Assembly (NCBI RefSeq): GCF_000226115.1
Contig: NC_016457.1
Coordinates: 8,308,001-8,372,000 of the forward strand
Direction: 5' to 3'
Length of the DNA stretch: 64,000 nucleotides
From: Thermothielavioides terrestris NRRL 8126
Taxonomy: Eukaryota > Ascomycota > Sordariomycetes > Sordariales > Chaetomiaceae
Position 1 is the first letter of the stretch; each line of letters opens with the position of its first letter. This document shows, piece after piece, positions 1 to 12,259 of the stretch. The position numbers and the translations under genes are program-made. Below the pieces are notes generated by a model. It was given only the letters and a program-made list of their open reading frames with translations. It had not been told where the DNA came from and ran no database searches.

Positions 1-2225
1 ATCTCTTTCTAGGAGCCTATTATTTTATAGCTTTGAAGATAATTGTATTTAACTTCTAAGAATAGCTAGCTTAGTAGATGACCTTCGAATTCAAAGTACT
101 ATCGAAGTATAGATAGAAGTATCGACTAGTAGATAGATCTAAGCTTACCTTTTTACTATAGACGATCAACTTCTTCTTAGAAGATCCTTTTAACGCTACT
201 ATCTTCCTTTTTAATAGTACTAACTACCTTCTTAGCCTCTTTTTTACTCTTTTAAGCGAGTTCCTCTCTCTCTTCCTCTATATAGAGGACCCTCTTTAAG
301 TGCCTACGTTTAGTAGCTCTAGGGCCTAATGTTCCTACGTTAAAGGTAGCCTCCTATAGTTAGAATGCTCCTTTAGAGGCTCTAGACGAATATAAGCCTA
401 GGAAGGTAGCTACAATTAAGGCGTTTAACGAAGTAGGCGAAGGAGTTAGATATTAGAACTCTAGGAAGGTGCCTATAGTATCGCCTTTTACTATAATAGT
501 ATCTAACACTTCTTCAGTAGTAGCTAAGCTCTCTTCTAGTTCTTTGAAGATTATTAAAAATATATTAAACGCCTCTATTATATCCTCTTCTTTAGCTATA
601 GATATAAGATCGTTATTATCTAGCTAATTATCATTATTAGCGCCTTTAGTATTAAGCTAATACTTTAGCTCTTCGAAGTCTATTTAAGGAATGTCCTATA
701 CTATAAGCTTTAGATCACCTAGGTATATCTACTTTTTATTAAAGATTATATTATATATATATACTATTTAGTTAATAGCTAAGTTCTAAATATAATAGAT
801 ATTTAAGGAATTATATTCTATAAAGTAGCTAATCTAAGCTCTTAGTTAGAACCGTTTAAAACGCCTTTCTTTCTTTTTAACGATATCTATTATAGCGAAT
901 GCCTTATAACTATAGACCTTCAAATGCCCTTAGTATAGCTTATACTCTAAGGCTCTTAAGCTATCTCTCTTAGTAAAGAAGGTGTAAAAGCGATCTAATA
1001 GCGTTATCTACTCTGTTGTTAAGGATAATATCCTATTATAGAGGTATACTATAGCTTTAGTAACCTCTAGCTATAGTTGCCCTAGCAACTATATGCTAAT
1101 AGCTATTATTCTAGCCTTCTCTTTAATTATACCCCCTAAGCGTTTAGCGCCTTTGTTCTATATAGGCGTATTAGGCGCTAAAGGCTCTATTTAGATACCT
1201 TGTCTCTCTACCTAGGTAGAAATAGCGCTTGCTTATATAAATTCGTTGTTATACTCTAGGACTTTAATATATAGCTAATACTACTTTTTAAGTAGTATAG
1301 CAAGGTATTTAATAGCTACTAGGATACTTAGCGCCTCGCAATTATATAGATAATAGTCCTATATTATATCTAAATAGCAATCTATTGCTAATAGTAGATG
1401 TTTAAAGTGCTATTAGCCTTCTTCAAAAGGGTATAGATCTAGGGCGATCCTATCGCCTAGTCTATAGTTCAATGGCCTAGGAATACGATTAGGCCTATAT
1501 TTTAATTTGCTAAGGCTATAGCCATTATATTTAAATGTTAATACGCCTTTAATATACCTTCTTTATAAGCAATTAACAAAGTGTTTAAAGGCCCTTAGGC
1601 CTATATAGCTAAGGCGTAGGTACTAAGTTATAGCATCTGCTACACTCTTTATATAGCGAGCTTAGCAATCGAGTCTTTTCGTTTAGATAGCAAAGGCTAT
1701 AGGTATATAGTCTTTAGGTATATATTCAAAGATATATTGTTAAAGCTTCTTCGTAGTATATCCAAAGAGCGTATAATCTTAGCGTCTAAGTAGGTAGTTC
1801 GATATACTCTCTAGCCTATTATCCTACTAGATCCCTTATCGATTAAGCTACTTTAACGATATAATATTGTATATAAAGGTTAGGCAATAAGCTATATTAT
1901 ATAGTATAAGAACTATAACGCCTTTATTGTTCTATAGTTTAACATCTATCTCGCTATATCCTTCAATCTAAATAAGGTACTCGCCTACCTAGACATAGTT
2001 ATTAAGCGTAGCCAACTTAGAAGGCCTTTTAAATCTACTTAGATAGTTAGCGATATAAATGGTTGACTTTGAATCTAGGATTACTAAGTTGATTAAGGGA
2101 TATCTTTAGCCTATCTAGAATATAGCTAGGATTATAGTAAAGCTCACTATACATTTGCCTATAGCTCTCTATTGCTATATTCTTATAATATATTGGTAGC
2201 TAAATATCGCTATAATGTTGGTGTC
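1..2225 (-). mobile_element. Copia retrotransposon D, pol part (left piece, cut by window edge)
   Basis: RIP-mutated Copia internal sequence on the minus strand. It aligns base by base with 13930-16160 of Copia C, differing mainly by C/T and G/A transitions. It covers the part of pol from the start of the reverse transcriptase back through the integrase; the integrase core start (GDRIALDLYP-like) is readable on the minus strand near 1440-1475. The 3' part of the element lies left of the window. Gypsy E interrupts it at 2225, and it resumes at 9848 after the duplicated GTGTC. All frames are broken by TAG/TAA. Family assignment rests on the better-read Copia C copy. Confidence 0.85.
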
Positions 2226-2427
2226 TGTCATAGGATGCCCTGTGACGTAGTTGGTTGCAAGTAGATAAGATAGTGCGTACGCACTAGTCCGCATCTAGAC
2301 TAGTGCGAGGTTGTAGGCTGATAGGGATATCCTCTACGCTCTGTAGCCATCTCCTACTTCCCTTCCTCGCGCAACCACATAAGTCAATATACTACTATAA
2401 GGTTGTATCACCATCACTCCTATGATA
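2226..2427 (+). repeat. 5' LTR of Gypsy E
   Basis: 202 bp, beginning TGTCATAGG and ending CCTATGATA (the last base pair fits CA changed to TA by RIP). It is the same length as the partner at 9641-9842. It keeps more CpA/TpG than its partner, so it was less heavily mutated. Confidence 0.95.
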
Positions 2428-2446
2428 GTTGGTTGCGCCTACTTCC
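2428..2446 (+). other. Probable tRNA primer-binding site of Gypsy E
   Basis: The sequence right after the 5' LTR reads gttggttgcgcctacttcc. The TGG start two bases inside the interior is what a PBS complementary to a tRNA CCA end looks like. The tRNA is not identified. Confidence 0.5.
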
Positions 2447-2730
2447 TTGCGTTGCGCGTCTCCTTCGTTATTTTCGTTTTCTCCTATATATACTACGTTT
2501 TACGTACTTTTCTAGCTCGATCGGCGTATTTCGACTAACTGACCAACTTACCGACCAACCAACCGACTAATCGGTGTTGTATATAGCGTAAGGCGTTACG
2601 TTCCGACATTTAGCCTCGAGAGGTTAGGAACCAGTTGATCTAGTAGGTTCCCTAGTGTATGTTTTTCAACGTTCTCCGACTTCTTTACAATTTTTCAAGC
2701 TTTTCTATATAGCTATTTAGGCCTAGTTTC

Positions 2731-4470
2731 TATAATAAGCGACTTAGTAGACAATATTACCGCTAGTATAGTAGGCCTTTCTATCGACGAGGATATCTAT
2801 AATCGACGTAGCGAGTTCGCTACTGCCCTAGCACAATACCTATACCTCGTCGGTTTCTTCACTACGTATAATGAGCCGATTATATATAGCCTAGGGCCTA
2901 TCTAGCTCTGCCTAGAGGCTAGGATTAACCCTAAGGTCGATAACCTATTTAAGATTCTTAATACTATAATCTATAAGTATAATAATTACTTTAAGGGCTT
3001 AAACAATAAGATAGTATACCTATAGCAGCTACTTTATAAGTCTAACGAAATAGCTAAGAACTATAAGGCGGTTGTAAAAGCGCTAATATTAGCAATCGGC
3101 AAGATCGAAGGTAGCGATATAACGACGATCTCGATCAAGTATCCTAAGGTGTTTACCGAAGACACTACCGACTTAGCGAAGTGTATAGAGGAGTTTAAAC
3201 ACTAGTAGTAATATATTTGTACTATCTAGATAGACCACCTATATAAGTTTCTAACAGAGCGCTAGAAGTTGACCTACTTCCTCTTAGTACTAGGGGGCTC
3301 CACCCTTTGTAATATCTCGAAGCGCCTAGAGGTAGTTATAGCCTACCTAGAGGAGCTAGAGCAATAAATATAGCGTTCTATAGAGGATATAATCGTAGAG
3401 CTATCGAAGTAGTATAATATATTCGACGAAAAGATAGATATACTCTAGAAAATAACCTAGCTATACTAGGATAGCGATTATACCGATTTCGACCATTTTA
3501 TATTGTATTTTATAACCCTAGCGACTACTCTCGAATAGGACAATAAGTAGAAGGTTATATAGTTTAAATTACGTTTATACAATAAGCTTAAGAAAGCGAT
3601 TAAGAGTTAGGACGATATACCCAATGATAACGACTTTAAAGGCTAGGTAGAGAAATGCCAGTGTATTACGAACCGTTAGGCTACTATAGTAGCTCTTAAC
3701 AAGATAGGTAAAGGCCTTAAGAAGACTATTAGCAATGGTGATACTAGCTACGATAGTAAGAAAGATACTAGTAAGGTAGGTAAGCTAATAGACCTCGATA
3801 AAATAAAGCTCGCTATAGCGTATATTCCTAATAACGTCTTAAACTACTGTTATACCAACGGCCTATACTTCAACTATAGTAGTTTCGATTACACTACTCG
3901 AAGCTATAAGTGGAAGATAGATACTAGTATAGGCTAGGGCTAAGGCTATAGTGGCTATAGTGGCGGCGATAGCTATAGTAGGTTTAGCGGCTTTAGCGAG
4001 TTTAATAGCAACGGTAGTTTCAATGGCTTTAGTACTACCTTTAGCAACAACGTTGTATCTAGCGGATTATTTACTAGGTTTAGTAGACTTAGCACTAGCG
4101 CTAATACCTTAGGTTTAGCTAGCTAAGGCGCCTCTACTAACGGCGCTTAGCAGTAGGGCACTACTAGATTTAGTACTTTTAAAGGTAGGTTTAGTAGCTC
4201 TAGCTATAGCGGCTATAGTAGCTTCGGCTATAGCAGCGATAGTAGCTATAGTACAACTTAGCATTTGCGCTTTATAGATATACCTAAGTATATCGACAAT
4301 TATAATACTAGGTTCGTTCTTAGAGAGGTTACCGATGACTAAGCCAATACTAAGAGTAGCGCTAGCTAAGATATAAACTAGGGAAACGTATAACCTTTAA
4401 GCAAAGTCGCGTTTAAGGGTATAGAGTAGAATTATAGTAATAGGGAACTAAGGATCGTTTCGCCTATTTA
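2731..4470 (+). pseudogene. gag remnant of Gypsy E
   Basis: Degenerate plus-strand frame following the PBS. A CCHC zinc-knuckle-like stretch is readable near 3840-3900, with several Cys and His codons turned to Tyr by RIP. It is followed at about 3940-4260 by a Ser/Gly/Phe-rich low-complexity tail made of repeated FSGFS- and GYSG-like blocks. Many CAG/CAA/TGG codons are now TAG/TAA. Gag would form the virus-like particle. The exact start is unknown because ATG codons are also RIP targets. Confidence 0.7.
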
Positions 4471-4479
4471 GGCTATCTA

Positions 4480-7400
4480 ACTATCAACGCTATAAATAGT
4501 CCAACTAAATCTATCTTTCTTGCCTTATATATCGCTATTAATTTATATATTGTTCTATATATCTCGCTTATTGATTCTAGCGATATAGCTCTAGCCTTTA
4601 TAGACTTTTAGTTCGCTATACAATATCGCGTTCTATTGCGATAGTTGCCCTAGAAATAGCCACTTTTCTTAGCTAATAGTAGGCTCTCCTCCTAGATCGA
4701 ATAGTATATCGAGCTTCTATTCGGTGTTGGCGACCACTAGGAGCTCCTCTTCTTTTTCATTACAACGCTTTCTCTAGAGAATCCTATTATCCTTAGCCTA
4801 CTATAGCTATAGCGGTATAACCTAGAAGTAGATTAGGACTTACTATATCTATGTTTTACTAAGCGTTGCTAGGGCAACTGCCTACTATTATACCTCTCTA
4901 GCTAATAGGCGTCTATAGGAGGAAACGACTGTCAACAACTAGGTTAGCCAATCTTATACTAATTAGTGCACTAACCTTGCCTTGAAAACTATGCTAATAG
5001 GTATAATATAAGCCTAGCCAAAGATTATACTAATAGGTACACTGCTAGCCCTAGTTAAGCCTTCTAGGCTACTATTAAAGAGGTTTTTAACGAGGGCGAG
5101 CCGCTACTCCCTTCTTTAGTAGCGATTTACTAGGATAGGCTACGACTCCCTTCTTTAGTAGCAACTCGTTAACGTTCTCTTTAGCAATTAGAGAAGTAGC
5201 GCTATTACCAATAGAAAGTGCAACTCCTAAAGTACTACGAACATATACTTACAAATAGCCTAAGGTAGACGCTAGTACTACTAGGCGTATAGGCTAGAGT
5301 AGTCAAGGAGGTACTACCGACAATAAGGACAACGCTAGTAGCTATAGAGATAAGGGTAGACGTACATTGAGCGCTTCTTACCTACTGTCTATAGCTATAA
5401 GCACTTCTACAACTATAGCTACAACGTAGGTATATTAATCTAAACGACATTAGGTTGCTAAACGCCTAGAATTTTATACTATTATACAAAGCGGATAGTA
5501 TCGTAGTGATAACAGTTACCCTAAAGGAGCTTTAGAAAGCTATTAAGAACGACCTAGGCAAAGGCGTCTACCTACTATACCTACCTAATACTTTTTTTAA
5601 AGACCTTTTATATCGCTAGAGGGATATAGAATTTTATAAGGCCTAGCTCCCTAAGAACCTTTATAACTTTGTTAACGACTATTAGTAAGATAGCGAATAT
5701 AACCGTCGGATTATAGAGGACGATATTAAGAAGTTTTTCAACAAAGTGGATATACCTAAGCTAATGGCAGATAACATTAAGGTATAGCTACCGTTATAGT
5801 ATTATAATCTTTTCAAGGCTTTTCTTTCAAAGGAGGCTAATACCCTCCTACTATATTGCTTATACAACTATAAGATCAAAGTAATCCTAGGTAGTAAGCT
5901 CCTATATTCGAGGAACCGTCTATTCTCGCCTATAGAACTATAGGTAATCAAGCGTTGGCTCAACAACTAGTTAGACAAAGGTTTTATCTATATATCTAAG
6001 TCCAGTGTTACGTCACTGATCCTCTTAGCCTAGAAACCTAGCGGCGGTATCCGCATTTGTATAGACTACTATAGCGTTAACAATATATTGCTTAAAAACT
6101 AGTACCCTATTCCGTTGGTCTAAGAGACTTTAGACGTAATCTATAAAGCTACTATTTTTATTAAACTCGATATAATCGCTATATTCAACTATATATAGAT
6201 TATAGAGGGCTACGAGTGGCTTATAGCCTTTATTACTAGGTTTAGCCTCTATAAGAGTCTAGTTACACTATTTAGGTTGTAGGGCATGCCTACGACGTTC
6301 TAGCATTATATTAACGATATCTTATACAATATATTAGATAAGTATATCACTATATACCTCAACGATATCCTTATATACTCTAGTAGCGAGGAGGAGTATA
6401 TAGCCTAGGTCTAAGAGGTCCTAAAGCGCTTTATTAACGCTAGCCTATAGGCCGATCTTAATAAATATAAGTTCTATACTAAAAGGACGAAATACCTTAG
6501 TATAATCATTACTCTAAGGGGCGTTAAAATAGACCTAGAGAAGATTATAGCAGTTATAGCCTAGGAGCAGCCAATAACAAAGAGATAGCTTTAGCGCTTC
6601 CTAGGCTTTACTAACTTCTATAGACAGTTTATCTACGATTTCTCTAGCATTATAAAACCTCTTTACAACCTAACGAAGAAGGTAGGCAGCTAGCATTAGT
6701 CGGACATGCACTAGACAGCTTTTAAAAGGCTTAAACGTATATTCGTTATCGCACTAGTACTATATATCTATAATTGGTCTAAGCCTATAGTGGTCGAGGT
6801 AGACACCTCCAACTAGTTAGTAGAAAGTATACTCCTCTAGCTAGGGGATAACGGCGAGCTCTATCCTATAGCCTATTTCTCCTTAAAGTATAGCGCTTAG
6901 GAATACAATTACGATATCTACAATAAGGAACTCCTAGCGATTATCAAAGCGCTAGAGGAATAGCGCTCTAAGCTAGAGGGCACGTCTAAGAGGTTCAATA
7001 TTATCACTGACTATAAGAACCTATAGGCATTTGCTACTACGAAGCAGCTTTCTCTACGATATATACAGTAGTCGGAATTCCTATTATAGTTCAATTTCTA
7101 TATTATATATCGCCCTAGATCAGCGAATATATAGCCTAATACGCTTAGCTACAAGCCTAAGCACATTCCTAATAGCTAGGATAACTAGCTCTATAATAGG
7201 TAGAGGCCGTTGATCGAGCTAGAGCGCTTCGACCTAGTCTCCTTTGCCTTTAGAGAGGGCAATAAAGACGGTGCTGACTTACGACTCTTCTAGCTCGACC
7301 TTTTATAGCTATTCGACTTGCTAATCAATATATTTTACCGGTTTTTACCCTTTTTAGCCAATGTACTAGTAGTATTATATAACCTAGGTATATAAGCGTA

Positions 7401-8870
7401 GCCTATAACTATTAAGCAACGACTCTATATCCCGCTTATAGAATGTCGTAAGGTAGTAGATAAAGTCTACTTTAGAGACCGCCTATTGATCGATCTTAAC
7501 GATTATAACTTATAGCTTTAGATTATCTATCGTATATACGCCTTAGGTCTTAGCGAGTACCTAGGTAAGACGAAGATAATCGACCTTTTAAATAGGAGGT
7601 ATTAGTAGCTAGAGATAAGTCAAGCCGCTAGGACTTACTATAAGGCATACCTCTTCTACGATAAAACGAAAACTCTAAGGTCTCTACTAGCTAGCTTCTT
7701 AAAGCCTCTACCTCTACCGTTATCGCTATAGAAAGACATCTCTATAGACTATATTACCCCGCTACCACTATATATATAACGGGGTTGTACCTACTACTAC
7801 GTCGCTATAGTTGTCGATCGGCTTACTAAGATATAGCACTTCCTCGCAACAAAGACCTTGGACACTAACGAATTAGCCAACCAATTCATTGAATATATAT
7901 ACTCGTTGTATAGCGTACCTAATACAATTGTCTCTGACCATAGTACCTAGTTCATCTCTATATTCTAGTGTACGCTATCAATATAGCTAAGCATTGTATT
8001 AAAGCCTTTATCGGCTTTCTACCTTTAAATTACGGTTAAACTAAGTGTATCAATGCTAAGCTAGAATAATATTTACAATTGTTCGTCGACTAGGTATAGG
8101 ATAACTAGGTAGACTGGCTACTACTTATAGAGTTTACTAAGAACAACGTAGTGTCTAAGACTATAGGCGTATCACTGTTCTTCGCTAATTATAGTTTCTA
8201 TCCTAGGATAGGTGTTGAGCCTACAATGCTATATTCGCTAAACTTGACTAAAATATAGCGATATAAGTTCTTTCGAATATCTAAAATAGCTAACCGTTTC
8301 TAAGTGGTCCTCGAGTATATTATAGTACTCTCGAAGCAAATGTAAGATTGGTATAAGGAGGGTACGAACTGCTAGCGATCTAATGTACTAGTCTACTATA
8401 AAGGAGACAAGGTTATACTTAGTATAGAGAACTATAGTATAGGCCAACCAAGTACGAAGCTAGAGCCCTAATAGGAGGGCCCGTTTATAGTAAATAAAGC
8501 ATCTTTATATATAGTAACGCTACAACTCTTAGCTAATATATAGATCTTCAATACTTTCTACGTCTTATATATATAGCTATATAAAGAAGGCGACAAGATA
8601 CCTAGGTAAGAGGAAGTGGAATAGGACGTATAAGCGAATCGTAGTAAGGTCATTATATATATAGATGATAGCTAGGAGGTTGTCGAATAGAAGTTCAAAT
8701 CTATCTTCAACTACAATAAGTTCGACAATGGCCAATAGTATTACCTAGTTGACTAGGAAGGCTATAACCCAACCTAGCAACCTATTTTGGATTTATATAG
8801 CTACAATGATACTATCTAGGATTTCTACAACGTATATCTAGAGCTACTAGGCCCCCTAGCATAGGTCTCT
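4480..8870 (+). pseudogene. pol remnant of Gypsy E (PR-RT-RNaseH-IN-chromodomain)
   Basis: Retropepsin-like segment at about 4560-4840, with a DSSDIALAFIDF stretch and a later 'LGLPWL..xNP.VDW'-type end. Reverse transcriptase at about 5950-6500, starting at a KPSGGIRICIDYYSVNN-like block; its YLDD box is now YLND near 6350-6375. RNase H at about 6780-7020. Integrase at about 7420-8330, with a SMDYITPLP-like start of the catalytic core. Chromodomain at about 8690-8850 (YLV-D-[stop]-EGYNPT). The chromodomain at the integrase C-terminus places it with the chromoviruses. Dozens of TAG/TAA codons and the catalytic D-to-N change make it inactive. Confidence 0.85.
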
Positions 8871-9102
8871 CGGCAACGAAGATAAGTATATAGAGAAGAG
8901 GAGGTTCAACGTTAAGCTCGTCGCAAAGCAAGCTATATAATACAACAACTAAGGCAGAGCACCTAGTTGGTAAAGCAATAACTAGATTAAAGTAGCCTTA
9001 TCACTCGCTATCGCCTTTTAATAGTTTTTTACAAACAAAGGCACTTCGGCTACTAGCGACTACACTAAGAACGATAGCCTAGCGTAGCGCTAGCCTAGAG
9101 GC

Positions 9103-9366
9103 AGCTCTAGCTACAACTATAAGCGGATAGCCACAGCTATAAGCGAGCACCTAAGGGAGCTCTAACTACGGCTATAGGTAGACGGCTATAGCTATAAGCA
9201 AACATTTAAAGGTGGCTCCGGCTACAGCTATAAACGACCGGCTATAGCTACAAGCGAGTACCTAAAGGTGGCTCTAGCCACGGCTACAAGCGACTAGTTA
9301 TAGCTACGAGCGAGCACCTAAAGATAGCTCTGGCCACAGCTATAAGCGACTAGCTACGACTACGAG
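9103..9366 (+). repeat. 56-bp imperfect tandem repeat, about 5 units, in the 3' region of Gypsy E
   Basis: Units beginning with a/ggctctag or ggctccgg recur at 9103, 9158, 9214, 9270 and 9326, a period of 55-56 bp. Each contains two 'ggctayarcta-taagcga' half-units. The period is not a multiple of three, so the array is unlikely to be coding. It lies between the chromodomain and the 3' LTR. Confidence 0.85.
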
Positions 9367-9626
9367 CTAAGGTCTTCTTCAAAATCAAGCGAAGCACAAA
9401 GCTAGAGAAGCTTATAACGGCTCCCTACAAGCAGTAGGACTAGACATTTACATTGTAGAGGCCCCTCCTTAAGAGCTAGCGCACGTAACCTACCGATATC
9501 CTAGACACACTGGAAATATAAGACGGAGATACCCTAGAAGTTCACTAGGAATAGGTCGGTAGCTTCTAAGCATTGTTTAGAAGTTCCTTATAAGAATCTA
9601 GTACCCTAGAGGAGGGGGCCTATTTT

Positions 9627-9640
9627 AGAAGGGGGGGTAG
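9627..9640 (+). other. Polypurine tract of Gypsy E
   Basis: agaagggggggtag abuts the 3' LTR start at 9641, the expected place for plus-strand DNA priming. Confidence 0.85.
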
Positions 9641-9842
9641 TGTTATAGAATACCCTATAATGTAGTTGGTTATAGGTAGATAAGATAGTACATATATACT
9701 AGTCTACATCTAGACTAGTATAGAGTTATAGGCTAACAGAGATATCCTCTACATTCTATAGCTATCTCCCACTTCCCTTCTTTGTACAACTACATAAGTC
9801 AATACACTACTATAAGGTTGCATTACTATCACTCCCGTGATA
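9641..9842 (+). repeat. 3' LTR of Gypsy E
   Basis: 202 bp, TGTTATAGAATACC to CGTGATA, collinear with 2226-2427. Most differences are C-to-T or G-to-A in this copy, so it has been hit harder by RIP than its partner. Confidence 0.95.
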
Positions 9843-9847
9843 GTGTC

Positions 9848-9987
9848 TACGTCGAGGGTATTGCTTATATCGGAGGCGGTGCCTATATTGGGGGTAGTAC
9901 CTATTTCAGAGGCGGTACCTACTTCGAAGGCGTTACCCTCTTCTTAGATAGTACTCTCTTTAGGAGCAATGCCCTCTTTAGGGGCGT
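9848..9987 (-). repeat. 18-bp coding tandem repeat in Copia D gag
   Basis: About eight 18-bp units, for example ggcggtacctayttcgra on the plus strand. Read on the minus strand they encode a hexapeptide repeat close to A-P-K-E-G-T. The same array has seven units in Copia C at 16161-16286. Confidence 0.75.
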
Positions 9988-11586
9988 TAGTATCAGCTAT
10001 ATCTACTTTAAGGACTTTAGACTCCTTTGTTAAAAGCATAGCTATAGCTCTCTTAGAGCAGTTGGCTAGTCAATATAGTAGCAAATCTTCGTTTATATCG
10101 CTCTTTATATCGTTAGCGAGGCTACTCCTAAACCTTTTTACTTAGAGCCTATTAGCCTCTGCTTATAGAGTTGAATTAGCCTTTAAATTAACCTCTATAC
10201 AAGCTTTAATATATTCTCTAGGTTCCTACCTAGGCGGTATACTCTTAGGGTTTAAATAGTAGCACTATTTAATTAGATAGAAGTAATTATATATATAGTA
10301 TTTCCTTAATGTACTTAAGGACCTTATAGAGGTGCTAGGGGCTATAAGTACGCTTAGCTTATATTTAGAGTAGGATTAGCTAATTCTAACTCCCTCTTTA
10401 CAACTAGTTTAGTACCTAGGGCGATCCTCCTAATCTTCTAATTGCTTAAGGTCCTTATTTTCTTTCTCTCTAAGGCTATATATCGGGAAGGATCCTTTTC
10501 CTATATAGCTAGACGCTTTCTTAAGGAATAGGTATATACCTTTATAGACTTCTATAGCTATATCTCGAAAGGTTAGTTTCTTAAGGATCTCTATCTTACT
10601 TATAGTATAGAGGGAAATAAAGCTTAGGAATAGCTTCTCTAATATAGCTATTAGTTTATTGAACTATAGGCTAGGATCCTTTACCTTGCTTATCTTCTAG
10701 AGAGAGGCCTTATCTATTAGGTTCTCCTACTTGACAAGCCACCTCTTAAAATTAGCCTCCTTAATATATATATTCCTAGGGTGTTTAAGTGTATTGAGGT
10801 AGGTATAAATATATATTTGAAGCTCGGTTATTATCTTAATAGTTAGCTAAATAGTCTTCTTAAGGTTATTGTACTACGTCTAAAGGTCGGTATACTCTAT
10901 AAAGTAGGTAGACCGGTAGTTGGCTACTACTATAGTAGTTATAAAGGTTAGCATCTAAGTAAGTTAGTTAGTCTAGCGTTTATAGTCCTTGTGCTTATAG
11001 TCTAGGTCCTTCTCAACCTATATAATAACGATAGCGATATTGTTGTTGAACTACCTCTCTCTATCTTTGTAGAGCCTCTTCTAGCTAGCGTTTAACGCCT
11101 TAACACTAAGCTACTCTTATAGGCCCTTGTTCTTAAAGAGGGTCTAGGAATCTATATCGTTATCCTAGTGTAGCTAGGCTATAAATACAGTGCTAGGCCG
11201 CTACTCGCCTATAGTAGGCGCTCTTAGATTGGCTAGAGCTCCTACGTTGGCTATAGCTCCTATAGCTATAGCTAGTATAGAAGCTCACAGTTCGATGATA
11301 TATTCCTAGAGCTTACATCGAATACATTCCTAAGCAAGATCGTAGGTATTAGCTAGTATAGGCTTTGGGAGTAGCTTCGCCTTGCCTTTAAAATAGTCGA
11401 GTAGGTTAAGGTACTTAGCTTTATTGACGAACTTACAATTCTAAGCTACCTAGTCATTTAAGCTAGCTAAGATAATATCGATCTTTATATCGGCTTTCGA
11501 AGATATAGTAGTTGCTACTAAGCGCTATATATAGGGCTATATACTCAAAGATAGAGCTAGGTTTTTAAGCTAATGAGACTCTTAAT

Positions 11587-11794
11587 TATTGGAACCGCTA
11601 TATAAGCTTAGGAAGTTGAAGTTATTACAATATAAGTGATGTATACAACTAGGAATAATTGTAGTGTTAAAGATGTTATATTGTAGGAGAGAGGCTCTTT
11701 AGGAGCCTAGTCTTAGGCGGCAATTGGGCATTAAGCTAGTGGATCCTAATCTCGGTAGGCTAGCTCGGAGCCCTAGGCTAGGCTAGTTCTAATA
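11587..11794 (-). repeat. 5' LTR of Copia D
   Basis: 208 bp, closely similar to 12037-12246 and 46398-46607. Ends are TATTGGAACC and GTTCTAATA, a RIP-altered version of the inverted ends TGTTAGAACC...GGTTCTGACA seen in the least mutated copy. The boundary with host sequence is at 11794/11795. Confidence 0.9.
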
Positions 11795-12036
11795 GGGGAT
11801 ACTCCCTTGATGCTAAGCTTAGTAGTTGTGGGCTCGCTTGTGTTTGGTGGACTGCACTGCCTCGCTTAGAACTTCGACTTCCCGTCCTACGGCGAATAAT
11901 AGCTCTGCTCCTAGTTGTCACCCTAGTTATTAGCGTATACCTAAGCCGCTAGGTTAACCGTCTTGTGGAGACTAAAACTATAACTAGCTTTATAGCCCTG
12001 CTCAAGGTTCTAGAACAGATGCTAGAAGAGTAGTAG
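11795..12036 (+). pseudogene. Internal fragment of a disrupted fungal membrane-protein gene
   Basis: A 242-bp island between two Copia LTRs with much less RIP damage than its surroundings. From its first base it reads GDTPLMLSLVVVGSLVFGG-LHCLA-[stop]-NFDFPSYGE. The LHCLAWNF.FPS..E pattern fits a family of multi-pass fungal membrane proteins of unknown function. A second frame then gives a hydrophobic helix (IALLLVVTLVISVYL) and an amphipathic stretch ending MLEE. That second frame is in register with the frame at 46608-47173 once Copia C is removed. TGG-to-TAG and CAA-to-TAA changes indicate RIP leakage, and one frameshift is needed between the two readings. I infer the two pieces are one gene; the family assignment is from memory of the motif. 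Confidence 0.65.
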
Positions 12037-12246
12037 TGTTAAAACTGCTACGCAGGCTTAGGAAGATAAAGCTATTACAATGTAAGTAATGTATATAACT
12101 AGGATCAATCGTGGTGTTAAAGATGTTATATTGTAGGAGAGTTCTCCTAATTAGGAGCTTAGTCTTAGGCGGCAGTTAGGCATTAAGCCGGTAGATCCTA
12201 ATCTCGGTAGGCTAGCCTACTACCCTAGGCTAGGCTAGTTCTAATA
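12037..12246 (-). repeat. 3' LTR of Copia C
   Basis: 210 bp, the same length as the 5' LTR at 46398-46607. Ends are TGTTAAAACT and GTTCTAATA. A G-run (minus-strand ccta-gggggg-tg, 12247-12256) next to it is the polypurine tract. Confidence 0.93.
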
Positions 12247-12259
12247 CACCCCCCTAGGT

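Larger units (their letters stand above)
2226..9842 (+). mobile_element. Gypsy-type (chromovirus-like) LTR retrotransposon E, complete but RIP-killed
   Basis: Two 202-bp LTRs (2226-2427 and 9641-9842) flank a 7.2-kb interior with gag, protease, RT, RNase H, integrase and chromodomain in Ty3/Gypsy order on the plus strand. The 5-bp target-site duplication GTGTC is at 2221-2225 and 9843-9847. Removing the element rejoins Copia D exactly, as judged against Copia C around 16155-16165. A primer-binding-like TGGTTGCGCC follows the 5' LTR and a G-rich polypurine tract precedes the 3' LTR. In-frame TAG/TAA throughout show the copy cannot encode working proteins. Confidence 0.95.
9848..11794 (-). mobile_element. 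Copia D, 5' part: gag region and 5' LTR
   Basis: Continuation of Copia D after the Gypsy E insertion. It aligns with 16161-17812 plus 46352-46607 of Copia C. On the minus strand it holds gag, with the zinc-knuckle equivalent near 10245-10300, then the leader and the 5' LTR (11587-11794). All frames carry RIP stops. Its flanking TSD would be gggga (11795-11799), matched by a copy left of the window that cannot be checked here. Confidence 0.88.

Noticed and set aside
7031..7213. Short ORF inside Gypsy E
   Set aside because: Out-of-frame chance ORF overlapping the RNase H segment of pol.
9103..9366. 56-bp repeat as a CRISPR array
   Set aside because: The units abut without unique spacers and the host is a fungus.
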